From Mesotaenium endlicherianum (Eukaryota > Streptophyta > Zygnematophyceae > Zygnematales > Mesotaeniaceae), in contig WELA01001462.1 in assembly GCA_009602735.1 (NCBI GenBank), forward strand, positions 29,733 through 93,732: a DNA stretch of 64,000 bases, in the 5' to 3' direction. This document shows, piece by piece, positions 12,739-41,000 of this stretch. The position numbers and the translations under genes were made by a program. Under the pieces are notes generated by a model. That model worked only from the letters and a program-made list of their open reading frames with translations, searched no databases and was not told the DNA's origin. The number at the start of each line of letters is the position of its first letter. Positions within the stretch are counted from its first letter, which is position 1.

Positions 12739-14111
12739 AACATACTACCACTCTTGACTTCTAGGGCCGGTATACTTGAGCTGACCGCATCCTGTAATCC
12801 ATGACCGAAAACCACGAGCTAAACAACAGCCTGCTTCCGAACTTGTGAAAGTTAATGAGGAGATCGTTCTACATTTGTTTGATGCTCTACGCGATAGTGT
12901 TTGTTGCAATATGTGGAGAGTACGCTGACAAGATTGACTGTTCATTCTTCAAGATGATTTTGCTGTTCAAGATCGACAACCCTCAAGATGTGTGAATGCA
13001 AAAGTTTGTACCGTCAAATTTTTCCAACCGTTTGCAATGACTTTTTGTCAGAGAAAGGGTGTACAGGAACCAACTGAGCAAAAAGGCATTGCGCGATAAT
13101 GAAGCAGCGTTGTGTGTAAAAGAAAACGTAATAGCATCATAAAAGCAATCTCGTCATATAACTGAGACTGTGGATGTCATTTTGCTTCTGTTCTTGTCAC
13201 ATTTTCCTTTGTATGTATTAGAGCCTTCCTCACATTGTGTGGGCTTTGTTAAGAGATTGTCTTTCTGTGAGCTCGAGCTTTTGCTTTTCGTCAATTTTGT
13301 ACAACCTTATTTATCTATTGTTGTGTAACATTTGTGTTGCATAGTTTATAGGTGCTGAGAAGCTCTGCAACTTGCTCCTTGTCCTTCACGTTTACTTAGG
13401 CACTCTTTGAATTCAAGCAGCCATGCGCATGCAGCATAATTCGTGTGTGCTGGACGAGGATCCTGGCTATGACCTTAGGGGACGCAATGTTATGCTTGAT
13501 CCTCTTGTTTTGAGGCATATATAGCACAATGAGGCTGCCTTGATAAGTTAAAGTGAGGCAGTACTGGTTGGACAATGTTGTCGCGCATAGTAAATTTTCC
13601 TCCCGTCTAAGAAGTACTACCAATCCAACAGAAGACAAGAGACCGTTGCAGACAAAACATGAGTCATGCTTGATTTTTAGACATACCTTCCACTTGCTAG
13701 GCAAATTGTGTATTTTATATCACGCTCTCTTACACTGTTGGTGAAGTTGCGGGAGATGAAGCTTAGCATTGTCTGCTCAAGTCAGGAACAAAGTAACCGT
13801 CTATATCTTCAGCTTTGTTCCTATCTAATCACCTTTATGATGTGACTCACTCTTGTTGTAGTTAGAAGCAATCATACGTGTCTTCAAGGTCTAGAGCCAT
13901 GATTGTAGCTTTAAATTCCTTTGTGACATGCTTTTCCTAGTTTGTTGACTCCAAACGCTAGACCAACCAATCTGACTTGTAGTGGCAGTAGAGTAACATA
14001 GAAAACTTCATGTAGTATCGAGATGATAATATTGAGGGAGCTGTTAGTGTACAGTAGGGTGGGGCCATAACTTGTTCTGTTCAAACATATGTACAATGTC
14101 TACATGAATGA
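12739..14111. other. AT-rich spacer between polyprenol reductase and P450 genes
   Basis: This contains the 5' flank of the polyprenol reductase gene and the 3' flank of the P450 gene, both on the minus strand. Open frames are short and without recognisable features. A TTACA string at about 13732 (TGTAA on the minus strand) lies about 380 bases beyond the P450 stop, which is far for a poly(A) signal. I see nothing else. Confidence 0.45.
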
Positions 14112-17100
14112 CTAAGTCGTGGACCTTGGATGGACACTCACCATCACAGCCCTCGGCTTCAAGTTTAGACCCGCACTTATCTTCAGCTCTTCAAAGCGAG
14201 GAGGTATTCGAAAAGTGAAATTTCTATACAACGCGATAAGCGCCAATTTAACCTCTTCTAGGGCAAACTTGTAGCCAAGGCACATACGGGGCCCGAGGCC
14301 AAAGGGCAGGTACACAGAAGGGTGTCGCTTCTTTGCTTCCTCTTCATCAGGGTCAAATCTTCCCGGCCGAAACTCATTTGGAGCTGGGTAAAACTGGCAG
14401 TGCCTATGAACGGCATAGACGGGGATGATGACTTCAGTCCCCCTGGGAATGAAATGGGGACCTAAAGAAGTGTCCTCCAGCGCTTCCCGTGCAATGAGCG
14501 CACCGGTAGGGAACATTCGCAAAGTCTCCTGCACGACCTGGTTGCCCTCAAATACCAGACAAAGCAACAAGGGGAAGGCCATAGTAAGTGGGCAGACGTG
14601 CTGATAACAACTGCTCCAATGATGCAAGCGCCGGGAGCAAGGATATGTCATTGATCAGAACAAATATCCCATGAGCGGCAGCAGTGACACAATGTAGGAT
14701 AGGGTGCACAAGTGACAAGCGAGTCCACCCTGAGACAGACAGCCCAGAAGCCGACGGTGGTGATGCTGCAAAGACTGCCGCTGACCTGCTCTGTGTAGGG
14801 GAACGAGGAGAGCTCATCGTATGTTGGCCTCTGCTCGACCGCCACCTGTCCCCCTTGTTCTCCCTTGGACTGGTCCACCGAGGAGGGCTCCAACAAGGCC
14901 TCGCTTTCACTATCCTGCTTTTCAAAGAACTGGTCAATCTCGGCCACTAGCCTGGCCTCTGCTTCCGGGTTTTGGGCGAGCAGGTAAATTGCAAAGGCTA
15001 TTGTATTTGCTGTTGTGGCTGAGCCTGCTCCCAGGAGGCTGAACACGAGCGCCCTTATGTCAGCGCTCGTAATCGCTTGCGACGTGTTCTTCCCTTTGGC
15101 CCTGAAACACGCCGAAGCCGACAAGACGCAAGGGACAGCAAGAAGGGGCGTCAGACCAGACCTGCTGAGCCTCAATGCACAGACCCACAATTGAAACACT
15201 AAAGAGCACGAGTGCTGGGCAACACGAGAGCCTGACTCCAAAGAGAGCCTCACAGGTTTGCCTGCCCACAGCGCAGGAGGCAAGCAAGTGTGGAGAAAAA
15301 CCTCAAGATGAGAAGGAGACTACAGTAGACCTGGACTTTCCAATTCCAAGCACTATCAGGTCAGAGAGCAGGCACCAGGGTTCGCAGCACTGGCGCTCAG
15401 AGGGCAGTGATTGGTGAGAGGGTGCCAGATGTCACCTTGTGAGGAGAGTGAGAAGGTCAATCTTGGAATCATCACCGCCTGGCTCGTTCCGTCTTTGCTC
15501 TATGATTGCCTGCATATACACACCCGCAAACCAGCAAAACATATTGTCGGCTAGCAAAACACCACTGACAATCACTAGCATCAGTTAGGTTAAACCCACA
15601 GACACGCACGCAGACACGCACACATACTCAAACATACAAGCAGAGGAAGGGAGGAAGGAAAAAAGGGAGGGAGGGAGGGAGAGAGGAGATGATTGTGCCT
15701 CAGTAACAAGAAGACAGGGCCCGGAGAATGAGCACGCAGTCCTGTGCATCCACGTTGTGCATGATGGCGGCATCGCCTATTAAGCTTGCTAGCGGAAGTT
15801 TGTTCAAGAAGCGGGCTGGCTGTCTCTGAGCAGTGAAAAAACCCTACAACATGTCTGCATTATCTCTTAACTTAAAATTGAGAAGCTAGGGTCATGAAGC
15901 CTGAGCATGGGCACGCAGAGGCATCATTTTCCTTGCAGCTCTGGCGCCTCTTACATTGCACTCCTGGAGAATGAAGCGGAGCCGCCTCCTAATGGCATAC
16001 TCGGGCGTGAATGGGATTGCGCCCAGCGTGGCTTGCAGGAAGGCGCGCAGGCGCAGGCGCGGAAAGAGCAGCGTGAGCACCGTGCTCAGCCGGATCTGGC
16101 TGGAGCTTCTCTCGTTGGCCGCATACGCCCGACCCAGCTCTGCTTTTCCCCCACCATCCTGCAACAGGTGGCAATCTCTGGTCCAGTGTCAGAGAGGGCT
16201 AGCAAAACCCCCCTAAACCCTCCCGAGACATCTGGCCAGTGCACGCGCCCAAGCGCGGACACACAACACACACACACACACACACATGACCCGCACATGG
16301 GGACCTAGTTTTGTGTAGACACACTTCCAACCCTAGCCCTGAGCTCATTCATGGCCCAACCCCGATTCCTGATTCCCAACCAGAACCGTGCACCCCAGCC
16401 TCGGATATTTGGGCCTGACACGCACTCCACGCTCACCCGCACCCAAAGAAGTTGGCGGGTCTGGCCACATAGAACAGGCAAAGGCGCCCTTGGGCCAACT
16501 TGGGCCCAGCTTGTCAAAAGGCAACAGCAGTTGCTGATGAGAGGAGTGGCCACCCATCCCTCCAAAGATATATGCACACTATTAGCGCGACAACGCCACC
16601 CTCGCCTCCTCCTCTCCCTAAAATCTGAACCCGCCCTCTCTCTCATAAAGTTGCAAGGTCATGTTCTTCTATCCATACAACCCCCCAGTCTTTTGGATCC
16701 CAGGAAACCCCTCACCCAGTGCATGCCTTAGCATCGTACACCGGCACATCATACAAAAGCTGCGTGAAGGAGTTAACAAGGGGTGCGTAGTGATGGGGGC
16801 AGAGGAGAGAGGCAACGCAAGCACCTGCATGCCCAAGTCGATGCCGAACGAGGCTGCGCCCATGACATCTGTTGTCATCTCCTCCAGCCACTCCAGCACG
16901 TCCACCTGGCGCCCCGGCGTCACGCCACGCAGGCGGCCGACCAGGACGTCCAGGGAGGCGTGCATGACGTCAGCAAAGAGCCTGAGCTTGGCGGAGTGAA
17001 AGAGCGGCAGGATGGAGCTGCGCACGCCCGCCCAGTAGTCTCCCCTGCACCGCCGTCATCGCCACACACCAGGAGGAGGAGGGGAGGGTTGATCAACAGA

Positions 17101-18932
17101 GGGATTTGAATGATGGAGCGACCTTCCATTCATCACCCGCCATCTCCTTTGCACTCCCTCGAGTGGGTGAGAAGGGAGAAGGGGAGGAGCGGGGAGGGAG
17201 GGGAGGGAGAGAGAGGCGCGTTGTGGGCGAGATAATTTCAAAAAGTCAACACTTAGTCTGCACCGACAAGGCCCCAAACCTTATCCTGGGTCCTAGGTCC
17301 TAAAGCATTCAGGTTCCGTCGAGTCTCTGCATTCCGGCGTTGAGGGGCGAGAGAGGGACTATCACGCATCGTTTCAGTGGAGCAGTTATTGAGCAATTCC
17401 TTGCTATTGAGGCCGAGGATGGCCAACAAAATAACAGTCAGCCCTCTTCCCACTCCACGTCGAAGCCATGACCTTGGAGGAAAAAACGTCAGAAATGAGG
17501 AGGAGAAAAGGTCAACCAAGCAAGGTGGTGCCCTATTGGGGGTCAAAGTCACCAGCCACGAGCTAAACAGGGGTTGCTTGACAAGGTTTGAAAGAAGAGG
17601 CAAGGAAGGTGTTGTTGTGAAAGCGAAAGAGCTATTCTGGCAGAAACAAATAAGGCAGGAAAAAGCACACCTGCTGAATATGAGCCCTCGGAGGCTCTCA
17701 TTGGCCAGGAAGGGCGGCAGCGGGCGGTCGTGGAACGACTTGAACTGACGGACACAGATGTCGCGAATCAAGTCGGGCTCGCACACGATCACCACCGGAC
17801 TCCGACCCATGTAGTACCTTCACTATGCACCGGCGAGACAAGGTTTTGGCAATTGGGGTTTGGATCAAGGGCTGAACTTAATAACGGGTGAAAAAATGGA
17901 GGGTCATGCGCCAGGTGAGAGGTAACAAAGGATTGGTGGAGTGTCACCTGCCGGGCCTGTAAATAGTCAGTGGGATCTGGCACAAGGTCTGCTGGCCGCC
18001 TTGGCGCTTTTCTGCCCTCTTAAGAAGTGAGTTGAGTAGGGTAACTAGCGTGCAAATTGCAGCATCTTTGCTCTACATGTAGTTTCACACAGCAACCCCA
18101 CAAAGTGTGAGGTTGAATTTACATGCACTTTGCTTCATCATACCCCCTCCGTTCAGAAGTGAAGCAAGCAAATTTAATAGTGCACCATACATAATGTTAT
18201 TCATTATACGATTCTGAGTGCATAACAAACACCGCTGGGTAATTGCACATTGTGGTCAACAAAGCTCAGAAGAGGCAAAGAGAAGGGAGAAGAAACGAAA
18301 AAAGCTGTAGTCCGGGGGCGCAACGTCAGATTTCTTAGCTGCAAGTTGCATAACGATGAGGTCAAGACGCCCAACAACGATTTGGAATACCATACTTTCT
18401 TATAGACAAGGTTATATTGTCCCTGCCTGTGCCCCAGGCCCCAGCTGAAAGTGAACGAAGTGATAGAAGCATCTTGAAGTTTCACCCTCAAAAGACTTGG
18501 CAAACGTCGACATCAACTCCGAGCAGCCAATGAGACAATGAGAGGAGGAGACATATATTCGTTAAACATACAAGTTTGTGAGAGGAAAGGACTGCTCTCA
18601 AACGTCGGCTACAGCAGAAATCAAGGCCACAGGAGCTAGACCGCCAATATATGCTCTCACTATCGCTTAACTTACTTGTAAACTGTGCCATATTTTTGTA
18701 GCCACTGAAGTTGGCAGATGTGATAGCCCTTTCGGCCGATGTCCAGCAAATTTCCAAGGAGCCAGAAAGAAGGAGGGCCAGGGAGTTCTCTGAGGGGATC
18801 ACTCCGGTTCAATAATATCGCGACTGAGCTGGCAATCACAACTAAAGCAAGTAAGACCTTCAGCTCATATCCCTGTACGTTTGCATAGGAATTACGTACA
18901 GCCGAAAAACCGATTTCCCCCCAACAATTCAT
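14112..18932 (-). CDS. Cytochrome P450 of the CYP711 clan (MAX1-like)
   Basis: Seven minus-strand exons: 18932-18676, 17817-17671, 17044-16825, 16158-15955, 15509-15436, 15101-14786, 14537-14112, giving 547 residues with all junctions in phase. An N-terminal membrane anchor is followed by the proline hinge LPGPP. The I-helix reads AGSATT, ExxR is ETLR (about 410-413), the PERF-like motif is FRPGRFDP, and the heme loop is PFGLGPRMCLG with Cys near 492. AGSATT, where most P450s carry AGxDT, is typical of plant MAX1 (CYP711A) and related clan members, as is the RHPSVYLPFGLGPR stretch. In land plants CYP711A oxidises carlactone in strigolactone synthesis; algal clan members have unknown substrates, so only an ER-bound monooxygenase needing a P450 reductase can be claimed. 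The start is the ATG at 18932; the upstream codons open in frame have no ATG. Confidence 0.9.
16261..16287. repeat. (CA)n microsatellite
   Basis: A CA dinucleotide run in intron 3 of the P450 gene (between exons 17044-16825 and 16158-15955). No coding role. Confidence 0.8.
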
Positions 18933-19108
18933 TGAGGGCCATGCAAGGACAAAAAGCACTTCACTACAATCATATTTATCCTACTTGCGGTGAACTAAGA
19001 ACTTGTGGAGTGAAGAGCGACTCAATGGTGCGTATGAGCACAAATAGGGGACAATTACAAATGACAAATATTAAATAAAGAATAACATGTTTTGGCCCTC
19101 TAACATCT

Positions 19109-19180
19109 GCGCCGATAGTCTAGCGGTCAGGATATCTGCTTCCCAAGCAAATGGCCCGGGTTCGACTCCCGGTCGGCGCA
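19109..19180 (+). tRNA. tRNA-Gly (anticodon CCC)
   Basis: A 72-nt cloverleaf. Acceptor arms GCGCCGA and TCGGCGC pair fully, with discriminator A. The T-arm is CCGGG-TTCGACT-CCCGG, and the anticodon loop TTCCCAA gives CCC, reading GGG codons. The D-arm GTCT/GGAT is weakly paired, and the anticodon stem has one C-A mismatch in five. The internal A box (TAGTCTAGCGGTC) and B box (GGTTCGACTCC) are intact and there is no intron. T runs start about 20 bases downstream at 19200. It looks functional; a decoding tRNA is more likely than a SINE head because no SINE body follows. Confidence 0.93.
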
Positions 19181-19192
19181 ATCGACATCTAC

Positions 19193-19219
19193 TTTCACGT
19201 TTTCACGTTTTCACGTTTT
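19193..19219 (+). terminator. TTTCACGT tandem repeat holding Pol III T-run terminators
   Basis: Three perfect copies of TTTCACGT (19193-19200, 19201-19208, 19209-19216) plus a partial fourth follow the tRNA. Their junctions create TTTT runs at 19200-19203, 19208-19211 and 19216-19219, each able to stop RNA polymerase III. Confidence 0.6.
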
Positions 19220-20665
19220 CGTGCCGCATATGTGCGCGCAATGACAGCCTTCCATGCAGTGATCAATAGACTGTATATATATACATAGCAATACATAGAT
19301 AGCATCAATAACGAGACCCTAATGCTATTAAAAACACAAATCCTTGAAGATGAGATGTGGAATCACATTTGTGAACGGTTCGATTGTGTTAGATGCGTCA
19401 TCGGACAGTTGGCAGCCCCCCAGTCTGAGTGACGGTGTCAGACACCGCTTTTACGGATGTCGTGACCACGAGGGCTTGATGCCGGGAAAGATTGCTGGAA
19501 AATGCTGTGAATGGTAAGGAAAATTTTAGAGCGATTGAGAAAGGCCTATATAAGTTAGAGATCACCCAAAATATATTTTAGTTCTACAGCAAATCGTGCC
19601 GCCTCAGAAAGGCGACCATGTCTAAACGGCATGTATAAAGAGCTTTGAAATGGTCTGAAACGTTTCGGCACGTCTCGACTTTTCGCAGATTGTCCTGGGG
19701 CCTCTGGCTGGTCAGTTTTGGCAAGTTTTGGCGCTTCATCCGTGTATTGTTTTTGTTTGCGTGTGCTGGTGATTGGTCACGCGAGTCACAGCAGCTCACG
19801 GCACTATAACGCAAGATTTCGGCTGCAATGGACCATTCGGGAGTCGGTCGGGACTCGGGAGTTGTGACTCGGGGGGCCACGCCTTGGATCGTCTTGGCTC
19901 GCCTTGGATCGCCGTGGATCGCCTTTAGGCAGTATGGCCTGCTCAGTGTCGTGGCCCACTTTTGGTCACTAATAAATGTTGGTCACCTCACGACAACCCT
20001 GTGTCGATAGCAAGCGGTGTGAGAACCTCGAGCACTTCTGACTTTGGTTATTAGCGCCCAATAGGCATCTGCCATCGATAGTTTGGGGCTGGTTGGTGTG
20101 GGTTGGTGCGCTCAATAGCGCTGAACATTCGTTGTCATCTCATATGATGCAAAAAAAGGTACCGCCTCTGCCAGCCTCCAGGGTTGTGCTTGGTTCAGGC
20201 AACGCAACGCTACATGCAACGCTACTACTGAGGGGTTTCGTGTCGTCGTGATATGATCAGATACGAAAGACTTACACGTGGTGAACCAGTTTGAACAAGT
20301 ACAGAGTAGAAGTGGTTGTAGAGCAGCTTGTGCTTGAAAATTCTTGCTGCTTGTGACACTCAATATTGCGTCATGGGTTACTTTTCAACCACGATGGACT
20401 CGTGATGTCATCGATTTCAGCATTGTCGTACTATAGGCTTTAGCATGCGGCCTAGCACCTGTGCAGTGTAGCCGAATGTAGCAGCTCCCTTATGCATGTC
20501 TCCAGGCCCGTCACCCAAAACATATAAGACATTTTCGCTGAACTTTTCTGTATGCGTGGTTTCGAGGGGTGGTTCACGGTTCTCGGCGGTGCTTCAAGAG
20601 CTAATCGTAGGCCTGCTCAGGTATCAGAGGATGTAGTTTTTTCGTACTCTCTTTTAGGCGGCACC

Positions 20666-35840
<15,175 letters not shown>

Positions 35841-38015
35841 CCTGAACAAGCCCTCTCTTATCTCTTCGATGTTTCTTATAATTGCTATTGCTGCAAGGTA
35901 AGTGCTACATTCTCTCCTAGCAAGCCACGCAAGAGAGTGAGGCAGATTTTTCTGCTCATTCCGCTCCATGGGTCCATTGTCTGAAGGTAATAAGCGATGC
36001 AAAATTATGGTGCGGATCTGCTTTTAGATGGGTACTGTTGCACTAAATTACACTCCCTGAGCTTGTCTATGAAGCTTCGATTGGTAGGCTATGTAAGACT
36101 AAGTTGTCATTTTGCTCCAATAAGAGAAGTCCACATGAGGTATTGGATGTGGATTGGATAATTGTTCAAATTAAGTCAAGAAGGGGCAACTGCCATAGTG
36201 CATGGTGGGTGAAATTGCCGTATTTATTGATCAAGTTGCAAGGTACAGAAGGCAGGGAGGGGACTGATTGTAGGGGGATGAGGCAACACGGTAAGTCACG
36301 TAGGTCCATCAGACAGGAAAATATGGTATTATTTGTCGAACATGCATGGTGATTTTTTGCCTTGCCTAAGCTTCATGAATGTGCTTCTAAAATGGATATA
36401 TACACGATATGAATGAACAAGAGAAGCACACATTCACAATATAGGTACCATATGACCACATACCACTACACCATCGTTCTCGTTGACATGATATGAGCAA
36501 CCTTATGCATCAGTCGAGAGTAATATAGGTGAAAATTTATGTATATCTTTATCTCTTCATACCTTCGGACAGGAGAGGTGCCAATGGACTTAAATGCTTT
36601 GGCTTATGATCAATTATTCTCAATTGTTCTCAAGAAGTTAATACTGAACATTACTTGTAAATGATGTGTCATTTGTGTGATTCTCATGAGCAATACATCA
36701 TTTATCTGCTAGGTTGTCGAAGGTGTGATATGTTGGTGAATATTTTTGCAACATCTAGCTGGTTCCGCGAAGTTGCGCCCACGCTGAAGATTTTATATGC
36801 TCATAATAAGCATAATTATAAGTTTACCTTCCCTCCTTGGTGTGTATCCTGTAGCAACTTGTAGAAACAAACGAATATTCTAGACACATGCCATGCTTAA
36901 TACTTGCGAATCCTGGTTGCGTCTTCTGGATTGATTGTTCTGCAGCTATAACGTATCTTTGTTGCCTCGCTCTCTTTCTTTCTAGCAACATCGTGTTCAA
37001 TAATCTATGTTGCACGGCCTTTCACAATTCATTCACGAAATAATTATTGCACTTATAGTACCGAGATTGATGTAGGTACTGCAGTACGTGATTCTTCCAC
37101 GTTTTTAACGTCATGTCGGTGAAGGTTGAATGCATACCATCCTTTCGTGTGCTATACTTTGTGGTAATCTCATCAAAAGTTCCTTCATGTAAGCAGGAAT
37201 TGTAATGCATCACATCAAGTGATAACAAAATTTGACTTTTATCTGCTACAATTTGCAAGTTAATTAAAGGGAGGGGCCAACGGCTAGCTATAGGCGGGTC
37301 TGTGGCAGCCTGGGGGCAGCGCAGCTCTAATGTCAACTCGTTAATGTTCCCGGCCATGGACGACTACGAGGCGGACGGGGAGACGTTCAGCAGCTAGAGC
37401 ATTTTACATAATAAACGTGAAATGGTGGGCTGTATGGGTATCATGGATCGAGTGGGCTGGGTGCAAGGTGACCACGTGCAATCAGGCCGATTCCGAATCG
37501 GCCAACATTGGCTGACGGCCGGATGCAAAAAGTCTCTGAAAAGGCCCAAGAAGTAGGAGCTTACATGAAAAAGTGACGGGAAAAAGCATGAGAAAAGTGT
37601 GAAAAGTGGAAAAAGGTGGCCAGGTAAGCTGGAGTAAGAAAGGAGGCAAAGGGTACGGCCCATTGCTGCCATCCTTTGCCATCAGCCTTCAGCTGCCATG
37701 CATACGCATGTCCGAGATGATTGGTCGCACCGACTACAGTTGGATATTTATTGAAACGTGAGAAAGTGGAGGCCAGCATTATGCATGCGTCGAGGGCAGA
37801 TTGAGGGCCATCAAGGGAAATGGATGGTGGTGACTGAGGGCAATTTTGGTGTGAACTTTGAAGCATGGTGTTCAACTTTTCAGCAGATAGTTCGGAGTTT
37901 GGAAGCTTGGATGTTTCTTACTGAACTGCTTGCTTATTTATGCTCTGAAATGGAGTAGAGAAAGAGCCCAAGCGCAGAAAGGTTGCACTTAGCGTATCTG
38001 TCGTGATAGTTTGTT
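35841..38015. other. AT-rich intergenic region
   Basis: This contains the 3' flank of the ABC transporter gene and the 5' flank of the EamA transporter gene. A 111-codon minus-strand frame (37022-37357) starts with an ATG in good context, but it has no recognisable domain and its second half is AT-rich. I do not call it a gene. Confidence 0.45.
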
Positions 38016-41000
38016 ATGGGAGCTTTTGTTATCCCTAGTGCTGTAATTGTGCCCATCTATTGTCCGCAGAGTCGAAATTGTTTTCTATCGCCAGGCACAC
38101 TAAGTCTGAAGAGCGAGAAAAGTTCCTTGCATCTTCTTAAATTTCCGAAGCCGTATAAAAGATCATACTGCAGGCGGCCGGTTTTACAATGCAAGAGAAA
38201 GGTCGAGCATAAGGGGACGCTCAACGCAACTGCTGGTAGAGACTTCAGCTATGAACTGCATGATTCCACATTTGAGTCAGAAAGTAGATCGACAGAAGTT
38301 GGTAAGCTTGCAGGAATTCAGCACAGAGTCAGGCCAGCTTTGTTTTCAGAGGTACATGGATCAGACATTCCCCATGCTAGCCACAATTACGTTGCAAGAA
38401 CGGCCGCCAGAGTAAAACAGCAAGAATTGGCAACCTGCCCGTCTCAAGCGACGCTGGGAAGCCCTGCTAAGAAGGTTCCTATCAGCAATAATATATGGCA
38501 TCACCTGGGTCTGTCTGTACAGCCGGTAATTAGTCACCAGCACCTTCCAGACAACTGCCTACATGCAGCTGCCGACAAGTTGTGACGGTTTTATGTGTCT
38601 GGAGGCCACATCAAGCTGCAACACTGCTCATTGGATGTTGAGGAAAAATAATCACTAATGCATCAGGTCTTTGGCAATAGTGGAGCTCAGTAGTTTAACT
38701 CTTCTTGCGGTAATGATTAGGAGGCATTAAGTAGCCATCTAGGACGAGTATGTGCTGCCCTGGGAGGGTGTGCATCAATGCACTAGGAGCATGCCCGCTG
38801 GCACGTCACACTCTTTGGGGCAAAGTTGGTGGCTCATCGCCACCACACATGTGCTAGACCTTTGTTTACATCGCCTCCTTCGTGGTGTCCTCCTTTGGCT
38901 TATATTCTGAAATTCTGACTCCTTCCCTTCTCACAAACACATGGTCGGTGAAAGAGAACAAACAAGCGACACTCGTTCTCTCCTCCTGTCCTTCACACTC
39001 TTGCCCCAACAGCCGCCCAGAGTTGCCACCTGAACATCTAGAAGAAGCTGTCTATCTTACTTTTTTCTAATGCAATTCCAAGCCTCCCCCTCACTTCTCA
39101 TGTCCTTACACCTTTTTGGAGCCCTCCCCGTCGACGCTTGCCACTGCAGCCAGCGGCACAGCTCAACCCGGGGGCCGGGGCTGCCGAGTCGCTCAGCAGG
39201 AAGTCCGCCACATGGCTTCTCAACATCGTGGCGATCGGATACGCGGCCACAGCCGTGGCAGTGAAGGCCATGGAGGACTCTGCCAGCGTCAGCAGTGCCA
39301 GCCTGGAAGCCGCCGTCTCGTCCCCCGCGTGCGCCGCCAGCGTGCAGTTTGCGCTTCGCTTCTGCCTTGCCGCCGCTCTCTTCGCGCCCTCCGCTCTCTT
39401 TCTCCAGTAAGCTTCCCTTCCTCTCTCTCTCCCCTTGCCTCTTTCCTCTACTTTCGCTCCCTTTCTCGCCCTGTTTGCCTGCACTGCAGGCTAGGGCGCA
39501 GCTGTCTGCCTGTGCTCCTTGGAATCCACTGGAGATGTACATGGCACGCACGTGCCCACCCAATCGGGAGGGAGGGGCTTTGTTCGTCCGCGACGCACCA
39601 GACTCTCGAGCGATAGCAGGGGTGCGGTGGATGCGGCATCACACATGCCTGACTTCGTTGTGTTCTGCGATAGAAGTTCCGGCACGTGGATGGCCCCTTC
39701 TTGCTTTGCTCTCATAGCGCCTGATGATGTTGCCTCTGTTACGACGTCTTGCTCCTTTTCCTCCTCCTCCTCCTCCTTTTCCTCTTGTGATTGCTGCAGG
39801 CGAGGGCAACGGGATGCCGCCAGTCTAGAATCGACACTGGGCTCCGCAACAGCGCCATCGAGTGACGGGGGCGAGCCGGGGGCTGCCAGGTGGCACGGCG
39901 TGGAGCTGGGCGTGTGGATGTTTGTCACGTACGCGGGGCAGGCGGTGGGGCTGCAGACGAGCTCCGCGCACCACGCGGCCACGCTGCTCTCGCTCTCCGT
40001 GCGTGCACCCTCCCTCCTCTCTCAACTGGCAGTCCTGCACGCGCACTCCTCCTGTCTGATGTGGTCTCTTGGCTCCCCGGCTCCCCTGCCTGCAGGCCTT
40101 TTGAGGCTGGCCTGTGAGCTTCAGAGAGAGTGGGAAGGAGGGCATGCAGGGAGGTGCTGGCGCTGCTCCGCACCCGTGCTTGCCTGACCCCTTCATCGTC
40201 ATCATCATTGACAGAAGCGCGGGCGTGGGTGGGTTGGCGGTGGGCGTGGCAGATAGTGCTGGTGCCGCTGCTGGAAGCCGCCGTGGGCCGCGCGGCGGCG
40301 GGGCCCCGCTCGCCGTCCGTGTGGATCGCCACGCTGCTCGCCACTGCCGGTGAGACTGGAACCCCACCCCCATGCCACGCCATGCCATGCTGGCAGCAGG
40401 CGCGCAGGAGTGCCCCTCCCCTTTGCTCCCCCTCCCTCCTCCCCCCTCCCCCGCTCCCAGCCTTGCTTGCTGGGTGAGGGCCGTGTGCCGCGGCCCGTGC
40501 GTGGTCACTGGTGTGGCCGAGGGAGGAAGGCTACCAAGGGGCTGTGGGGCTGAGCCCCTGGTGAGCTCGATCAGGCTGGTGGGCGCTGCCGCAGGCCCTG
40601 GCCTGGCCTTGCTGTGCTGGCTCTCTCCTCCGCTGTGCCCTCTCTTGACCAACGGACCGATTCATCCTGGCCGCGGGAGAAGGTCCATGGTGGGGTCTGC
40701 CCGTGTGGCAGTCTGCGTCGCTTGCCAAGTGCAGAGTTTCGTGCATGCCACTTATGGCTAGCCCTGCCCAGCGCTGCTAAGTGGAAAAGGATGCTGCTTG
40801 CGTGCGTGTGTGTGTTGGGGCTTCGGGGGGTGCAGGCATGGTGCTGCTGGAGGGAGGCGCTGGGGCAGACGCGGAGGCACTCGTGAGCAGCAGCAGCTGC
40901 GTGTGGGGGTGGGGGGCGATGGCCATGCCGGTGGGCCACGTGTGGTGCATAGTGGGCGCTGCCGCCTCCGCCATTCACGTGGTGCGCGCGCGTCTCTCCC

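Larger units (their letters stand above)
18933..20665. other. Divergent promoter region of P450 and ABC transporter genes, with a tRNA inside
   Basis: The P450 gene is read leftward and the ABC transporter rightward from this 1.7-kb spacer. Apart from the tRNA at 19109-19180 it holds no gene. Imperfect copies of CCTTGGATCG occur three or four times at about 19881-19922. Core promoters are not obvious. Confidence 0.5.

Noticed and set aside
19181-20100. tRNA-derived SINE starting at the tRNA
   Set aside because: The tRNA has an intact acceptor stem and T runs straight after it, with no SINE body or flanking target-site duplication seen.
37022-37357. 111-codon minus-strand frame as a small gene
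   Set aside because: No recognisable domain, AT-rich second half and no splice or promoter support.
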